DNA from: Sanguibacter keddieii DSM 10542
Lineage (GTDB): Bacteria; Actinomycetota; Actinomycetes; Actinomycetales; Cellulomonadaceae
Assembly (NCBI RefSeq): GCF_000024925.1
Contig: NC_013521.1
Coordinates: 1,860,001-1,924,000 of the forward strand
Length of the DNA: 64,000 nucleotides
Direction: 5' to 3'
Shown: positions 16,395-25,889 of the stretch, in pieces
How the letters are laid out: each line of letters begins with the position of its first letter
Position numbering within the stretch: position 1 is the first letter of the stretch
Notes under the pieces: model-generated
Databases searched by the model: none
The model's input: the letters and a program-made list of their open reading frames with translations, nothing else
What the model was told of the DNA's origin: nothing
Made by a program: the position numbers and the translations under genes

Positions 16395-17579
16395 GTGGAC
16401 AACCAGCAGGGATACGCGCGCTTCGCCGGGATCGAGGCCCGGCGTCCGGTCGAGATGGTCGACCTCGCGACCGATCCCCGTGCGCTCCGGCGGGGTGGCG
16501 TGTGGTTCGTGGTCGCGGAGTTCGAGGGGCGGGCGCGAGCCTGGCGCTTCGACGACGTGACGCGGGTCTCCCGCGGCGCGGCCGACGCCGTCTCGGTGGA
16601 CGCTCACCCGCTCGGCACAGCTGACGAGATCGACTCGGACGATGCCTGGTCGGGCCCACGACCTGACACCTGGACGTCGTCCCTGGACCGGGCGGGCTAC
16701 GGCGACGCCGTGCGGCGCGTGCGCGAGCACGTCCGGGCTGGTGCCGTCTACCAGGCCAACATCTGCCGGGTCCTCGACGCCCCGCTCGGGCGGGTGGCGG
16801 GCGACGAGCCGGACCCGCGGGCGCTCGCCGACCGCCTCGTGGCCGGGAACCCCGCGCCCTACCAAGGTCTCGTGCACGTGCCGCGCGGGACGCCGGACGC
16901 CTCGCACCGTGCGGCCGACCCCGGCGCCGACCTCGACCCCGTCTGGGTGGTGACGGCGTCGCCCGAGCTCTACCTGCGCGTCGACGGCCTCCACGGGCCT
17001 GGTTCCGCGACGATCACGTCCGCCCCCATCAAGGGCACCGCCCGGACGGTTGACGGGCTCACCGGCAAGGACGAGGCGGAGAACGTCATGATCACCGACC
17101 TCGTCCGCAACGACCTCCAGCGCGTGTGCGTCCCGGGGACAGTGGCGGTCACCACGCTCCTCGGCGTCGAGGAGCACCCCGGGCTGGTCCACCTCGTCTC
17201 CACGGTCGCGGGGGAGCTGCTCCCGGAGGTGGCAGCATCGGACGACCTCTGGGCGACGCTCCTCACCACGACCTTCCCGCCGGCCTCGGTGTCGGGAGCG
17301 CCCAAGTCGTCGGCCCTGCGCATCATCGACGAGCTCGAGACCGCGCCGCGTGGTCCGTACTGCGGGGCCGTCGGGTGGGTCGACGCGGACACCGGGACCG
17401 CGGAGCTCGCCGTGGGCATCCGGACGTTCTGGTGGTCCGAGGACCAGCCCCGCGGGACCGGCCGTCTGCGCTTCGGGACCGGTGCCGGGATCACGTGGGG
17501 GAGCGACCCCGAGCGCGAGTGGGAGGAGACCGAGCTCAAGGCCGCCCGGTTGATCGCGCTCGCATCTGCGGCAGACTGA
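16395..17579 (+). CDS. pabB: Aminodeoxychorismate synthase component I (chorismate-binding enzyme)
   Basis: 394 residues from GTG 16395. The protein carries the chorismate-binding signature in order: YQANICRVL, SAPIKGTARTVDG, KDEAENVMITDLVRNDLQRVC, ASVSGAPKSSALRIIDELE and GPYCGAVGWVD. It aminates chorismate to 4-amino-4-deoxychorismate for folate synthesis, using ammonia from a PabA-type amidotransferase not present here. PIKGTARTVDG favours PabB over TrpE (LIGTRPRG-type sequences), but a salicylate or anthranilate synthase cannot be excluded on sequence alone. The partner lyase starts six bases after its stop codon. Confidence 0.85.
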   Translation: MDNQQGYARFAGIEARRPVEMVDLATDPRALRRGGVWFVVAEFEGRARAWRFDDVTRVSRGAADAVSVDAHPLGTADEIDSDDAWSGPRPDTWTSSLDRAGYGDAVRRVREHVRAGAVYQANICRVLDAPLGRVAGDEPDPRALADRLVAGNPAPYQGLVHVPRGTPDASHRAADPGADLDPVWVVTASPELYLRVDGLHGPGSATITSAPIKGTARTVDGLTGKDEAENVMITDLVRNDLQRVCVPGTVAVTTLLGVEEHPGLVHLVSTVAGELLPEVAASDDLWATLLTTTFPPASVSGAPKSSALRIIDELETAPRGPYCGAVGWVDADTGTAELAVGIRTFWWSEDQPRGTGRLRFGTGAGITWGSDPEREWEETELKAARLIALASAAD

Positions 17580-17584
17580 GGTCC

Positions 17585-18472
17585 ATGACAGTCGTGATCT
17601 GGTCGGACGGCCACCTGCTCAAGCCGGAGGAGCCCGCGCTCAGCGCCGTGGACCACGGCATCACCGTCGGAGACGGCGTCTTCGAGACCTGCGCGGTCTA
17701 CGGCGGGCAGGCGTTCGCGCTCAGCCGCCACCTCCGCCGTCTCGCACGCTCCGCCGCCGGCATCGGCCTCGTGGCGCCTGAGGAGCAGCTGGTCCGCGAC
17801 GCCGTCGCCCAGGTGCTCGCCGCCGCCCCGGACTCCGGGCGCCTGCGCATCACGGTGACGGGCGGGCCCGCCCCGCTCGGCTCGATGCGCGGCGACGGCC
17901 CGCTCTCGCTCCTCGTGGCAGCAGGGCCTGCGTCTCCCTCGAGCGTCTCGCGCGCGGTGCGGCTCCCGTGGGTCCGCAACGAGCGCTCCGCCGTCGCGGG
18001 CCTCAAGACGACCTCGTACGCCGAGAACGTCGTCGGCTACGCCTACGCGAGCGAGCGTGGAGGTGACGAGGGCCTCATGGCCAACACCGTCGGTGCGCTC
18101 TGCGAGGGCACCGCCTCCAACGTCTTCGTGGAGATCGGCGGCGAGCTGCTCACCCCGCACCTCGACACCGGCTGCCTGGCCGGGATCACGCGTGAGCTCA
18201 TGCTCGAGTGGGCTCGCGAGGAAGGCCTGCCTGCTCGGGAGGCTCGCGTCGACGAGCTCCCCTTCGGCATCCTCGACGAGGTGACGCTCGCCGCGGGCGG
18301 GACGATCGGCGGGGTCTCGGGGGAGCGGGGCGTGAGCCTCGCGCTCGCCGGGAGCATCCGTAACGTCGCGCCGGTGGTCTCCCTCGACGGCCAGGACGTC
18401 GCGCCCGGGCCGCTCGTCCTCGCTGCTCAGGGGCTGTTCGGGCGTCGTCTGGCGGAGCAGGTCGACCCCTGA
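17585..18472 (+). CDS. pabC: Aminotransferase class IV, probable aminodeoxychorismate lyase
   Basis: 295 residues. Fold-type IV PLP enzyme: DHGITVGDGVFETCAVYGG near the N terminus, the PLP lysine in AGLKTTSYAENVV (about residue 143), and the family motif ALCEGTASNVFVEIGG followed by LLTPHLDTGCLAGITREL. PabC removes pyruvate from aminodeoxychorismate to give p-aminobenzoate. Its position right after pabB (five-base gap) supports that role over branched-chain or D-amino acid aminotransferase. Confidence 0.85.
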   Translation: MTVVIWSDGHLLKPEEPALSAVDHGITVGDGVFETCAVYGGQAFALSRHLRRLARSAAGIGLVAPEEQLVRDAVAQVLAAAPDSGRLRITVTGGPAPLGSMRGDGPLSLLVAAGPASPSSVSRAVRLPWVRNERSAVAGLKTTSYAENVVGYAYASERGGDEGLMANTVGALCEGTASNVFVEIGGELLTPHLDTGCLAGITRELMLEWAREEGLPAREARVDELPFGILDEVTLAAGGTIGGVSGERGVSLALAGSIRNVAPVVSLDGQDVAPGPLVLAAQGLFGRRLAEQVDP

Positions 18473-18573
18473 GAGGTCGTGCCGGCGAGCCAGTTCGCGT
18501 TCGAGGCCCTCGACCGGTTACGCTCTTCCACGAGCACACCGCGCAGAGTCGCAAGAGCTTGCCGTGCACGCAC

Positions 18574-18645
18574 GGGCGATTGGCGCAGTGGTAGCGCGCT
18601 TCGTTCACACCGAAGAGGTCACTGGTTCGAACCCAGTATCGCCCA
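18574..18645 (+). tRNA. tRNA-Val (CAC)
   Basis: Acceptor GGGCGAT/ATCGCCC, anticodon arm CTTCG-TTCACAC-CGAAG (CAC), T arm ACTGG-TTCGAAC-CCAGT, discriminator A. The body is close to the GAC isoacceptor at 15217 and 15850 but on the opposite strand. Confidence 0.95.
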
Positions 18646-18663
18646 CACGAAGATCGACAGCCC

Positions 18664-18694
18664 GAGGCCGTCTCCAGATCCTGGAGGCGGCCTC
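18664..18694 (+). terminator. Terminator after tRNA-Val (CAC)
   Basis: Stem GAGGCCG-CTCCAG / CTGGAG-CGGCCTC with one internal mismatch and a three-base loop. Confidence 0.75.
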
Positions 18695-18725
18695 TGCTGC
18701 GTCCGCCTCGGATAGGCTCGACGGC

Positions 18726-19415
18726 ATGCCTCCCGTCGGAACACCTGTGCTGCGCACCGGTGCGACGGGACCCGGCACAGGTCGCCAGCACGGACGTGGG
18801 GCGCGCGTCGCCCGCGGTGGCGCGGCCGCGGTGCTCTCGACTGGGGTGGCGCTGGCCTCTCACCTGCTCGCCGGTGCGCCGGTCCCCGGTGCTCTGGGGA
18901 TCGTCGTACCCCTGGTGCTCGCCGCCGCCGCGTGCATCGTGCTCGCCGGGGTCCGGCTCTCCTCGCTGCGGCTGAGCCTCTCCGTCGTGAGCAGCCAGCT
19001 GCTGTTCCACACGTTCTTCGTCCTGGGCACGGTCCCGGCCGGCACCACGGTGATGCCCGTCGGGGGCGGCAGGCATGACCATCTCGGGCACGACGCCGAC
19101 GTGGTCGTCTCGACCGGCGCGAGCGCTGCGGCGCACCTGGGGCACCTCGGGCACACCGGCGGGTGGATGTGGCTCGCGCACGGGGCTGCTGCGACCGTGA
19201 CGGTCCTCGCGCTGCGCCGAGGTGAGCTGGTGCTCGCCCGGCTGCTGCAGGTCGCGTCTGCGGTTCTCGTCCGTGTCGTGCCGCGCGTCGTCGCCGTGGT
19301 GGTCGAGCGATGCCCCCTGCCGGTCGTCGAGGGGCTGCTGTCTGCCCGCCCGGCGCTCTCTGCCCTCACGAGCCCCGTCGCGCGACGGGGACCGCCGGTC
19401 GTCCTGGCCGTCTGA
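18726..19415 (+). CDS. Integral membrane protein with His-rich loop, probable copper-linked
   Basis: 229 residues. After a basic N terminus there are hydrophobic helices at about 35-55, 56-75 and 80-105. Then comes a His/Asp-rich loop (GGGRHDHLGHDADVV, AAAHLGHLGHTGG), another helix (WMWLAHGAAATVTVLAL) and a Val-rich C-terminal stretch. The loop could bind Cu or Zn. The gene is directly upstream (147 bases) of the CopD-CtaG fusion on the same strand, which supports a role in copper handling. I do not recognise a named family, and the function is inferred from context. Confidence 0.6.
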   Translation: MPPVGTPVLRTGATGPGTGRQHGRGARVARGGAAAVLSTGVALASHLLAGAPVPGALGIVVPLVLAAAACIVLAGVRLSSLRLSLSVVSSQLLFHTFFVLGTVPAGTTVMPVGGGRHDHLGHDADVVVSTGASAAAHLGHLGHTGGWMWLAHGAAATVTVLALRRGELVLARLLQVASAVLVRVVPRVVAVVVERCPLPVVEGLLSARPALSALTSPVARRGPPVVLAV

Positions 19416-19562
19416 CACCGCCGCGCGCCCTCAGGAGCCGAGCGCGCCGCAGTCCACGCACCGCGCGCAGCCGTCGCGGTCGTCGCCGCGCGCCCCGCCG
19501 CGCGCACCCCGCACGTTCCACGAGCCGCGCCGCCCGCAGGCTCGTCCCAGGACAGGACCCCC

Positions 19563-21689
19563 ATGAGCACCACAGCACCACGCCCCGCTGCCGGGCAGAG
19601 CGCCCACGGCGCCGACAAGCCGAGCGCCGACGGCGCCGACCGGCCGACCGCCGACGGCGCCACCCGGCCGCCCTCCGACGAGGCTCCCGAGCCGTTCCGC
19701 TTCCCGACGCTGCGCACCGACGAGGTGGTGCTGCTGCTCTGCCTGCCGCTCACGGTCGCGGTCGCGCTCGCGGGGCTCGTCCTCACCGGTGAGTTCGCCC
19801 CGAGCGTCTTCGCCGGGCCCGGCGACCTGGTCACCTACGGCCTGCCTGCCGCGCGAGCCCTGCACGACGCCCTCGCTGCCGTGACCATCGGGCTGCTGCT
19901 GCTCGCGACCTTCGTCCTCCCGGGGCAGCGCGACGTGCCGGGGGTGGTGAGCTACTCGCAGTGGACGGCTGCCCGCTGGGCGGCGCGCGCGGCCGCGGGC
20001 TGGCTCGCGACCGCGCTCGTCCTGCTCGTGCTCACGACGGCGGACGCGATCGGTGCGCCGGTGACCTCTCCCGGCTTCGCGGGTCAGCTGCGCTACTTCG
20101 CGACCGGCATCGAGCTCGGCCAGACGATGGTCGTCTCAGCAGCCTGCGTCGCGGCGGCGATGGTCGTGCTCCTCGTGAGCCGGAAGGTGTCCTGGGTGGC
20201 GGTCGCGTGCGCCCTGAGCGTCGCGGCGCTGCTGCCCCTGTCGCTCAGCGGCCACGCAGCCGGCGCCGACGAGCACGCGAACGCCGTGAACTCCCTCGCC
20301 ATCCACCTCGTGGGCGTCACCGCGTGGGTCGGCGGGCTCGTCGCGCTCGTGCTGCTGCGACGTCGCGTCGGGACGCACCTGCCCACGGTCGTCGCGCGCT
20401 ACTCGACGATCGCCGGCTGGGCTTTCGTCGCCGTCGCGTTCTCGGGGGTCGTCAACGCCTCGTTGCGCCTCGACGGTCTCGACGACCTCGCGACGCCGTA
20501 CGGGCTGCTGCTCGTGGGCAAGACGGTCGCCCTGTGCCTCCTCGGCGCCGCCGGGTACCTGCAGCGCCGCCGGATCCTGCCGCTGCTGCGCGACCCGGCA
20601 CGGAGCTCCCGGGCCTTCGTCCGGCTCTCCGTGACCGAGGTGGTCGTCATGGCCACGACCATGGGCGCCTCTGTCGCGCTGTCACGGTCAGCCCCGCCCG
20701 TCCCGCAGAACCCGGTCGTGGGGGACCCGAGGCACGCGCTGCTCGGGTTCCCCTACCCGGACCCCGTCTCCGTGCGGAACATGCTCACCCAGGTGCACGT
20801 CGACTGGGCGTGGCTCGCGCTGGTCTGCGTCCTGGCCGGCGGGTACGTCGCCTGCGTCGTGCGACTGCGGCGCCGGGGCGACTCCTGGCCCGTGGGTCGG
20901 ACGGTGTCCTGGCTCCTCGGCTGCCTCGTGCTCGCCTACGTGACGAGCGGCGGGCCCGCCGTGTACGGGTCGGTGCACTTCAGCACGCACATGATCCAGC
21001 ACATGGGTCTCATGATGTTCGCCCCGATGCCGCTCGTGCTCGGCGGTCCGGTCCTGCTGCTCCTGCGGGTGCTGCCGCACCGCACGGACGCCAGCCGCGG
21101 GCCGCGCGAGTGGATCCTCGTGCTCGTCCACTCGCGCTACGCGCGGTTCCTGGCCCTGCCACCCGTGGCCGGGGTCCTGTTCGCCGGCAGCCTGGTCGCG
21201 TTCTACTACACCGGATGGTTCGACTTCGCGCTGTTCAAGCACCAGGGGCACGTGCTCATGCAGGTGCACTTCCTCGCGAGCGGCTACCTGTTCTTCTGGA
21301 TGCTCATCGGGGTCGACCCGGGGCCGGCGAAGGCCAGCCCGCCGATCCGGCTCGTGGTGCTGCTTGTGACCATGGCCTTCCACGCGTTCTTCGGGGTGGC
21401 GGTGATGGAGTCGAACACCCTGCTGGCGCCTGACTGGTGGCGCGCGATGGGTGGTGACGACCAGGTCGCGCTGCTCGCCGACCAGCAGACCGGGGGTGGT
21501 ATCGCCTGGGGAGCGGGCGAGCTGCCCGTGGTGCTCGCAGCGCTCATCGTCGTCTTCCAGTGGACCCGGTCCGACGCCCGGGACGCCAAGCGCTACGACC
21601 GCCAGGCCGAGCGGGACGGCGACGCAGAGCTCGACGCCTACAACGCCAGGCTGGCAGACCTGGGGCGGCGCGCGGACGAGCAGCGCTGA
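19563..21689 (+). CDS. CopD - CtaG fusion: copper transport / cytochrome c oxidase assembly membrane protein
   Basis: 708 residues. An N-terminal hydrophilic stretch contains imperfect repeats (SADGADRPTADGATRP). A CopD-like domain follows (about residues 50-390, many helices; SGHAAGADEHANAVNSLAIHL carries conserved His). The C-terminal part (about 400-690) is a CtaG/Caa3-type domain with HFSTHMIQHMGLMMFAPMPL, the typical His/Met signature, and MAFHAFFGVAVMES. Such fusions are common in actinobacteria and are thought to move copper for cytochrome c oxidase or out of the cytosol. A terminator follows. Confidence 0.9.
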   Translation: MSTTAPRPAAGQSAHGADKPSADGADRPTADGATRPPSDEAPEPFRFPTLRTDEVVLLLCLPLTVAVALAGLVLTGEFAPSVFAGPGDLVTYGLPAARALHDALAAVTIGLLLLATFVLPGQRDVPGVVSYSQWTAARWAARAAAGWLATALVLLVLTTADAIGAPVTSPGFAGQLRYFATGIELGQTMVVSAACVAAAMVVLLVSRKVSWVAVACALSVAALLPLSLSGHAAGADEHANAVNSLAIHLVGVTAWVGGLVALVLLRRRVGTHLPTVVARYSTIAGWAFVAVAFSGVVNASLRLDGLDDLATPYGLLLVGKTVALCLLGAAGYLQRRRILPLLRDPARSSRAFVRLSVTEVVVMATTMGASVALSRSAPPVPQNPVVGDPRHALLGFPYPDPVSVRNMLTQVHVDWAWLALVCVLAGGYVACVVRLRRRGDSWPVGRTVSWLLGCLVLAYVTSGGPAVYGSVHFSTHMIQHMGLMMFAPMPLVLGGPVLLLLRVLPHRTDASRGPREWILVLVHSRYARFLALPPVAGVLFAGSLVAFYYTGWFDFALFKHQGHVLMQVHFLASGYLFFWMLIGVDPGPAKASPPIRLVVLLVTMAFHAFFGVAVMESNTLLAPDWWRAMGGDDQVALLADQQTGGGIAWGAGELPVVLAALIVVFQWTRSDARDAKRYDRQAERDGDAELDAYNARLADLGRRADEQR

Positions 21690-21718
21690 GACGGCTGGGC
21701 TCAGCACACGACCGGGCG

Positions 21719-21758
21719 CGCTGTCGGGACGACGCCTCCTGACGTCGTCTCGACAGCG
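21719..21758. terminator. Bidirectional terminator
   Basis: Fifteen-base stem CGCTGTCGGGACGAC / GTCGTCTCGACAGCG (one G-T pair) with a ten-base loop between two convergent genes. Confidence 0.75.
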
Positions 21759-21788
21759 AACTAGGTGTACCCAGCCATCAGGGTGGTG

Positions 21789-22559
21789 TCACTCGGCCGA
21801 CGCGTGGCGGTCGGTGCTGTTGAGCGTCGCCACCACCTCGTCGTACTGGCCGCGGACCTCGGCGAACCGCAGGAAGCCCACGGTCTCGACGAGGACCTCG
21901 TGGGCGTCGGACTGCGTCTCGAGCAGGGTGACGACCTCGTCGACGAAGGCGTCGAGCGGCATCGCGACGGGGTTCTCGGCCTGGCCGGGCATGAGGTCGG
22001 TCTGCACGGCCGGCGGGACGAGCTCGAGCACGGAGACGCTCGTCCCCGCCAGCTGGAGACGGAGGGACTCGCTGAGCATGTGGACGGCGGCCTTGGTGGC
22101 GTTGTAGGTCGGGGTCACGCGCAGCGGCACGTGCGCCAGGCCGCTCGACACCGTGACGATGGTCGCGTCCGGGCGGGTCCGCAGGTGCTCGAGGAACGCG
22201 GCGACCAGGCGGATCGGGCCGAGCAGGTTGGTCGTGACCGTCGCCTCGGCGTCGGCGAGGAAGGTCCCGGGGGAGAGCCAGTCCTCGGAGCGCATGATGC
22301 CCGCCATCGTGACGAGGGTGTCGAGCCGGGGGTAGGCGGCCAGCACCTCGGCGGCCGCCCTGGTGATGCTCGCCGGGTCGGCGGTGTCGACCTGCACGGT
22401 GCCGATGCCGGGGTGCTCGACGGCGATGCGCTCGAGCAGGTCGGTGCGTCGTCCTCCGACGACGACGGTGCTGCCCCGGGCCTGCAGCCGGAGGGCGAGG
22501 GCGAGCCCGATGCCGCTCGTGGCGCCGGGGATGAAGACTGTGCTCGTGGTGATGTCCAT
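21789..22559 (-). CDS. Short-chain dehydrogenase/reductase (DltE-like)
   Basis: 256 residues. Rossmann motif TSGIG (FIPGATSGIGLALA), NAG equivalent MAGIM, and the catalytic Ser-Tyr-Lys as VSSGLAHVPL...YNATKAAVH. The substrate is unknown; the pattern resembles SDRs annotated as DltE-like oxidoreductases. It is divergent from an XRE regulator, with about 117 bases between the starts. This arrangement is commonly found where the regulator controls the dehydrogenase. Confidence 0.85.
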   Translation of the reverse strand: MDITTSTVFIPGATSGIGLALALRLQARGSTVVVGGRRTDLLERIAVEHPGIGTVQVDTADPASITRAAAEVLAAYPRLDTLVTMAGIMRSEDWLSPGTFLADAEATVTTNLLGPIRLVAAFLEHLRTRPDATIVTVSSGLAHVPLRVTPTYNATKAAVHMLSESLRLQLAGTSVSVLELVPPAVQTDLMPGQAENPVAMPLDAFVDEVVTLLETQSDAHEVLVETVGFLRFAEVRGQYDEVVATLNSTDRHASAE

Positions 22560-22676
22560 GGACCTACCGTGCACCCGCGGTTCGGTGGGCGGGAGAGACC
22601 TGGTGATCCGGGGAGCAGCGACCCAGGGATCGGCGGTCCCTGGTTCCACTGCCACGCACGAGGCGATGATGGTGCG

Positions 22677-23519
22677 ATGGACCGAGACGAGCTCGCAGGA
22701 TTCCTCCGTGCGCGACGAGAGGCGCTCCAGCCGGGCGACGTCGGGCTGCCGCCCGGTGCCCGCCGTCGGGCTCCCGGGCTGCGCCGCGAGGAGGTCGCCG
22801 CGCTGACCGGCATGTCGACGGACTACTACGCGCGGCTCGAGCAGGGTCGTGGCCCGCAGCCGAGCACGCAGATGCTCGCGGCCCTCGCCCGGACCCTGCG
22901 CCTGACGGCGGACGGGCGTGACTACCTGTATCGCGCCGCGGGCCACCCGGCCCCGGACCGGACGAGCGCGAGCCAGCACGTCGCACCGGCGCTGCTGCGT
23001 GTGCTCGACCGGCTCGACGACTGCCCGGCGCTGATCCTCTCGGAGCTCTGCGAGACGCTCGCGGCCAACGCGATGGCGGTCGCACTCTTCGGCGACGCCT
23101 CGGGGCGGGCCGGCATGGAGCGCAGCGACATCTATCGATGGTTCGCCATACCTGGAGCGAGGTCCGTCTATCCGGTGGACGATCACGCGCGGCAGGGGAA
23201 GGCCCTGGTCGCCTCGCTCCGCGTCGCCTACGGCCGGACCGGCCCGGGCTCGCCGGCCGGTGCGATCGCCGCCGAGCTCGAGCGGACGAGCCCCGAGTTC
23301 GCCGCCCTGTGGGCCACGCACGAGGTCGCGCGCCGGTTCGCGGACCACAAGACGCTGCTGCACCCCGAGGTCGGCGCGCTCGAGCTCGACTGCCAGGCGC
23401 TGTTCACCGAGGACCAGAGCCAGTCGCTGCTGGTCCTCACCGCCCCGCCAGAACGCCCGGACGAGCAGGCAAGGCTCGCGCTGCTGAGGGTCGTCGGTCA
23501 CCAGACCTTCCAGCACTGA
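22677..23519 (+). CDS. XRE-family regulator with MmyB-like ligand domain
   Basis: 280 residues. N-terminal helix-turn-helix with GLRREEVAALTGMSTDYYARLEQGRG, the signature of MmyB-type regulators, followed by a larger C-terminal domain that in this family binds a small ligand, possibly a fatty acid (ILSELCETLAANAMAVALFG, MERSDIYRWF). It probably controls the divergent SDR gene at 21789-22559 and itself. It ends close to the convergent response regulator. Confidence 0.9.
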   Translation: MDRDELAGFLRARREALQPGDVGLPPGARRRAPGLRREEVAALTGMSTDYYARLEQGRGPQPSTQMLAALARTLRLTADGRDYLYRAAGHPAPDRTSASQHVAPALLRVLDRLDDCPALILSELCETLAANAMAVALFGDASGRAGMERSDIYRWFAIPGARSVYPVDDHARQGKALVASLRVAYGRTGPGSPAGAIAAELERTSPEFAALWATHEVARRFADHKTLLHPEVGALELDCQALFTEDQSQSLLVLTAPPERPDEQARLALLRVVGHQTFQH

Positions 23520-23547
23520 GCCGGCGCGGGGCTCAAGGGCTCAAGGC

Positions 23548-24324
23548 TCAGGGGCTCTCGCGGCCGAGGGCTGGGTCCACCAGCCCGTGCTCGTGCGCGA
23601 GCACGACGACCTGGACCCGGTCACGCAGGCCGAGCTTGCGCAGGACCGCGCCGACGTGGGTCTTGACCGTCGACTCGCTGACGAACGCGCGTCGGGCGAT
23701 CTCGGCGTTGTTGAGGCCTGCGGCGACCGCCGCCAGCACCTCGCGCTCCTTCGGGGTGAGGTCCTCGAGGCCGGGAGGGCTCGGCCGTCGCGCGCGGAAC
23801 CTGCCGTCGAGGAGCGTCGACAGGTCGTCCGGCGCGAGGACGGCGTTGCCCGCGTGCACCGTGCGGATCGCGTCGCGCAGCATGGCCGGCGTCGCGTCCT
23901 TGAGCAGGAACCCGCTCGCGCCATAGCGGATGGCCGCCGCGGCGCGGTCGTCCAGGTCGAAGGTGGTCAGCACGATCACCCGGACCGGGCCGGCGCGAGA
24001 GGCCGCACGGGCCGGAGCGAAGATCTGCCGGGTGGCCTCGACACCGTCGAGCTCGGGCATCCGCACGTCCATGAGGACCACGTCGGGAGAGAGGTCGTCG
24101 ACCATCCGGACGGCTTCGCTCCCGTCGGCCGCCTGGCCGACGACCTCGAGGCCGTCCTGCGCGTCGACGATCACCGCGATGCCCGAGCGGAACAGCTCCT
24201 GGTCGTCGACGAGCAGCACCCGGATCCTGGGGGTGCCGGGCTGGTCAGCGGCGTTCTGCGGCGCAGCGGTGCCAGGTTCGGCAGCGCTGCTGGGCTGGTC
24301 AGGGGCGCCGGTGTGCGTCGTCAT
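23548..24324 (-). CDS. NarL/FixJ-family response regulator
   Basis: 258 residues. A Pro/Ala-rich 30-residue N-terminal extension precedes the receiver domain (RVLLVDDQELFRSGI; phospho-Asp in DVVLMDVRMPEL; LLKDATPAML). The C-terminal LuxR-type helix-turn-helix is LTPKEREVLAAVAAGLNNAEIARR...STVKTHVGAVLRKLG. It pairs with the kinase immediately upstream (ATGA overlap, 24321-24324). The sensed signal is unknown. Confidence 0.9.
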   Translation of the reverse strand: MTTHTGAPDQPSSAAEPGTAAPQNAADQPGTPRIRVLLVDDQELFRSGIAVIVDAQDGLEVVGQAADGSEAVRMVDDLSPDVVLMDVRMPELDGVEATRQIFAPARAASRAGPVRVIVLTTFDLDDRAAAAIRYGASGFLLKDATPAMLRDAIRTVHAGNAVLAPDDLSTLLDGRFRARRPSPPGLEDLTPKEREVLAAVAAGLNNAEIARRAFVSESTVKTHVGAVLRKLGLRDRVQVVVLAHEHGLVDPALGRESP

Positions 24325-25790
24325 GCGCGGTCCTCGGGTGTCACGTGGTCGGCCGTCGTGCGCAGCGTACGGCCCAGGGGGACCCGGGCCTCCGCGCGGA
24401 CACGCACCGAGCCGTCGGGCTGGGTGGACCGCGTGATGTCGAGCGTGCCGCCGACCTGGGTGAGGCGCCGTCGCATGCTCGCCAGGCCGAGGCCCTCGAC
24501 GAAGGGCGCGGCCTCGGAGGCATCGACCACCGTCGCTGCCTCGTCGGCTGCTGCACCACCGGTCGGGGCACGCTCGGCGACGTCGGTCCCGACGACCGGG
24601 CCTCCGACGTTCTCCACCGCCAGGAGAAGGTCCTCGCCCCACACGCGCTCCACCTGTACGGGCTCGCCGCGTGCGCCGTGCTTGAGAGCGTTGGTGAGCA
24701 TCTCCTGCAGCACGCGGTAGGTGACGGTCTCGAGCTCTGGGGGCAGAGGGCGGGCCGTGCCCGCGGTGTCCTCCTCGACCGGTGTGCCGGCCGCGCGCAC
24801 GTCGTCGAGCAGGGTGTCGAGGGTGCCGCGCGGAGCCGGACCCTCGGTGTGCTCACCGTCGATCGACGCCAGCACCTGACGGACGTCGACGAGGGAGGTG
24901 CGCGCCGACGTCGCGATGCTCGCCATCGCCCGGCGCAGCGCGGCGGGGTCGTCGTCGGGCAGGTACTGCGCCGACTCCGCCTGGGCGAGCACCACGGCGA
25001 GCGAGTGCCCGACCACGTCGTGCACGTCGCGGGCCAGGCGGGCCTGGACGGAGCGCAGCGCGGCGACCTCCTCGGCGAGAGAGCGCTGGCGGTCGGCCTC
25101 GTCGCGCTCAGCCGTGGCGCGCATCCGGTCGTCCTCCGACCGGCGGGCACGCTCGCGCAGCCGCAGCGCACCGCCGAACGCCCAGGGAACGAGCAGCCCG
25201 GTGCCGAGGAGGAGGCCGAGCACGACTCCACCGAGAGGCCCGTCGACGTTCTCGGTCACGCCACGAAGGGGGAACGGGAGCCGCTGGAGGCGCCCGGGAG
25301 CGGCCATCACGAGGAGCACGGTCAGGGCTGTCGACAGCACCAGGGAGGCTGCGGCGGCCCAGAGCGTCAGCCGACGCCCGTGGCGAGCCGCGCCGAAGGC
25401 GACCAGGACGACGACGAGGGCCGAGGCGCCCGCGTGGCTGACCGTCGAGCCAGCAGCGAGCTGGACGGCGAGAGCCGACCAGACGAGCGCGAGCGACGAG
25501 CCCGGCGCACGACGGAACATCGCCGCAGCTGCCGTGACCATCCCGAGGCGCACCGTCATGAGGATCACCCACGAGAGCCCCACGACGGACAGGTGGGGCA
25601 GGAGAGTGACGATCTCCCAGAGCCCGGACGCGAGGGTCAGCGCGCCGGCCGTGACCTCGGGCCACCAGGTGGCGGGCGGCTCAGGCCGGAACTCCGACGG
25701 GAGGCGGTCGCGTGGACCTGTCGATCGCGTCGGGGCAGGCGGCGACACGGCTCCCGTCTCCGGGGCGCTGAGCGTGCTCGGTGTAGTCAT
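24321..25790 (-). CDS. HisKA_3-type sensor histidine kinase
   Basis: 489 residues from the ATG at 25790; a GTG two codons earlier is also possible. After a Pro-rich cytoplasmic start there are about five to six membrane helices (residues 45-215), a coiled-coil stretch rich in Arg/Glu (RERARRSEDDRMRATAER), the phospho-accepting His in RDVHDVVGHSLAVVLAQAES, and a HATPase domain with LQEMLTNALKHG. The segment GLGLASMRRRL is the G-box. It is translationally coupled to its response regulator. Confidence 0.9.
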   Translation of the reverse strand: MTTPSTLSAPETGAVSPPAPTRSTGPRDRLPSEFRPEPPATWWPEVTAGALTLASGLWEIVTLLPHLSVVGLSWVILMTVRLGMVTAAAAMFRRAPGSSLALVWSALAVQLAAGSTVSHAGASALVVVLVAFGAARHGRRLTLWAAAASLVLSTALTVLLVMAAPGRLQRLPFPLRGVTENVDGPLGGVVLGLLLGTGLLVPWAFGGALRLRERARRSEDDRMRATAERDEADRQRSLAEEVAALRSVQARLARDVHDVVGHSLAVVLAQAESAQYLPDDDPAALRRAMASIATSARTSLVDVRQVLASIDGEHTEGPAPRGTLDTLLDDVRAAGTPVEEDTAGTARPLPPELETVTYRVLQEMLTNALKHGARGEPVQVERVWGEDLLLAVENVGGPVVGTDVAERAPTGGAAADEAATVVDASEAAPFVEGLGLASMRRRLTQVGGTLDITRSTQPDGSVRVRAEARVPLGRTLRTTADHVTPEDRA

Positions 25791-25889
25791 GCCCACGACA
25801 CTAGAGACCGGCTGACCTGCTCGGATCCACCTCAGGTGCAGTCCTGCTGGCCCTGGGTGCCGGTGCGGCAGCGCACGAGGGCCGTCCGG

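Noticed and set aside
15217-18645. tRNA genes as an integration site for a mobile island
   Set aside because: No integrase gene, no partial tRNA 3' end repeat and no change of base composition in flanking genes.
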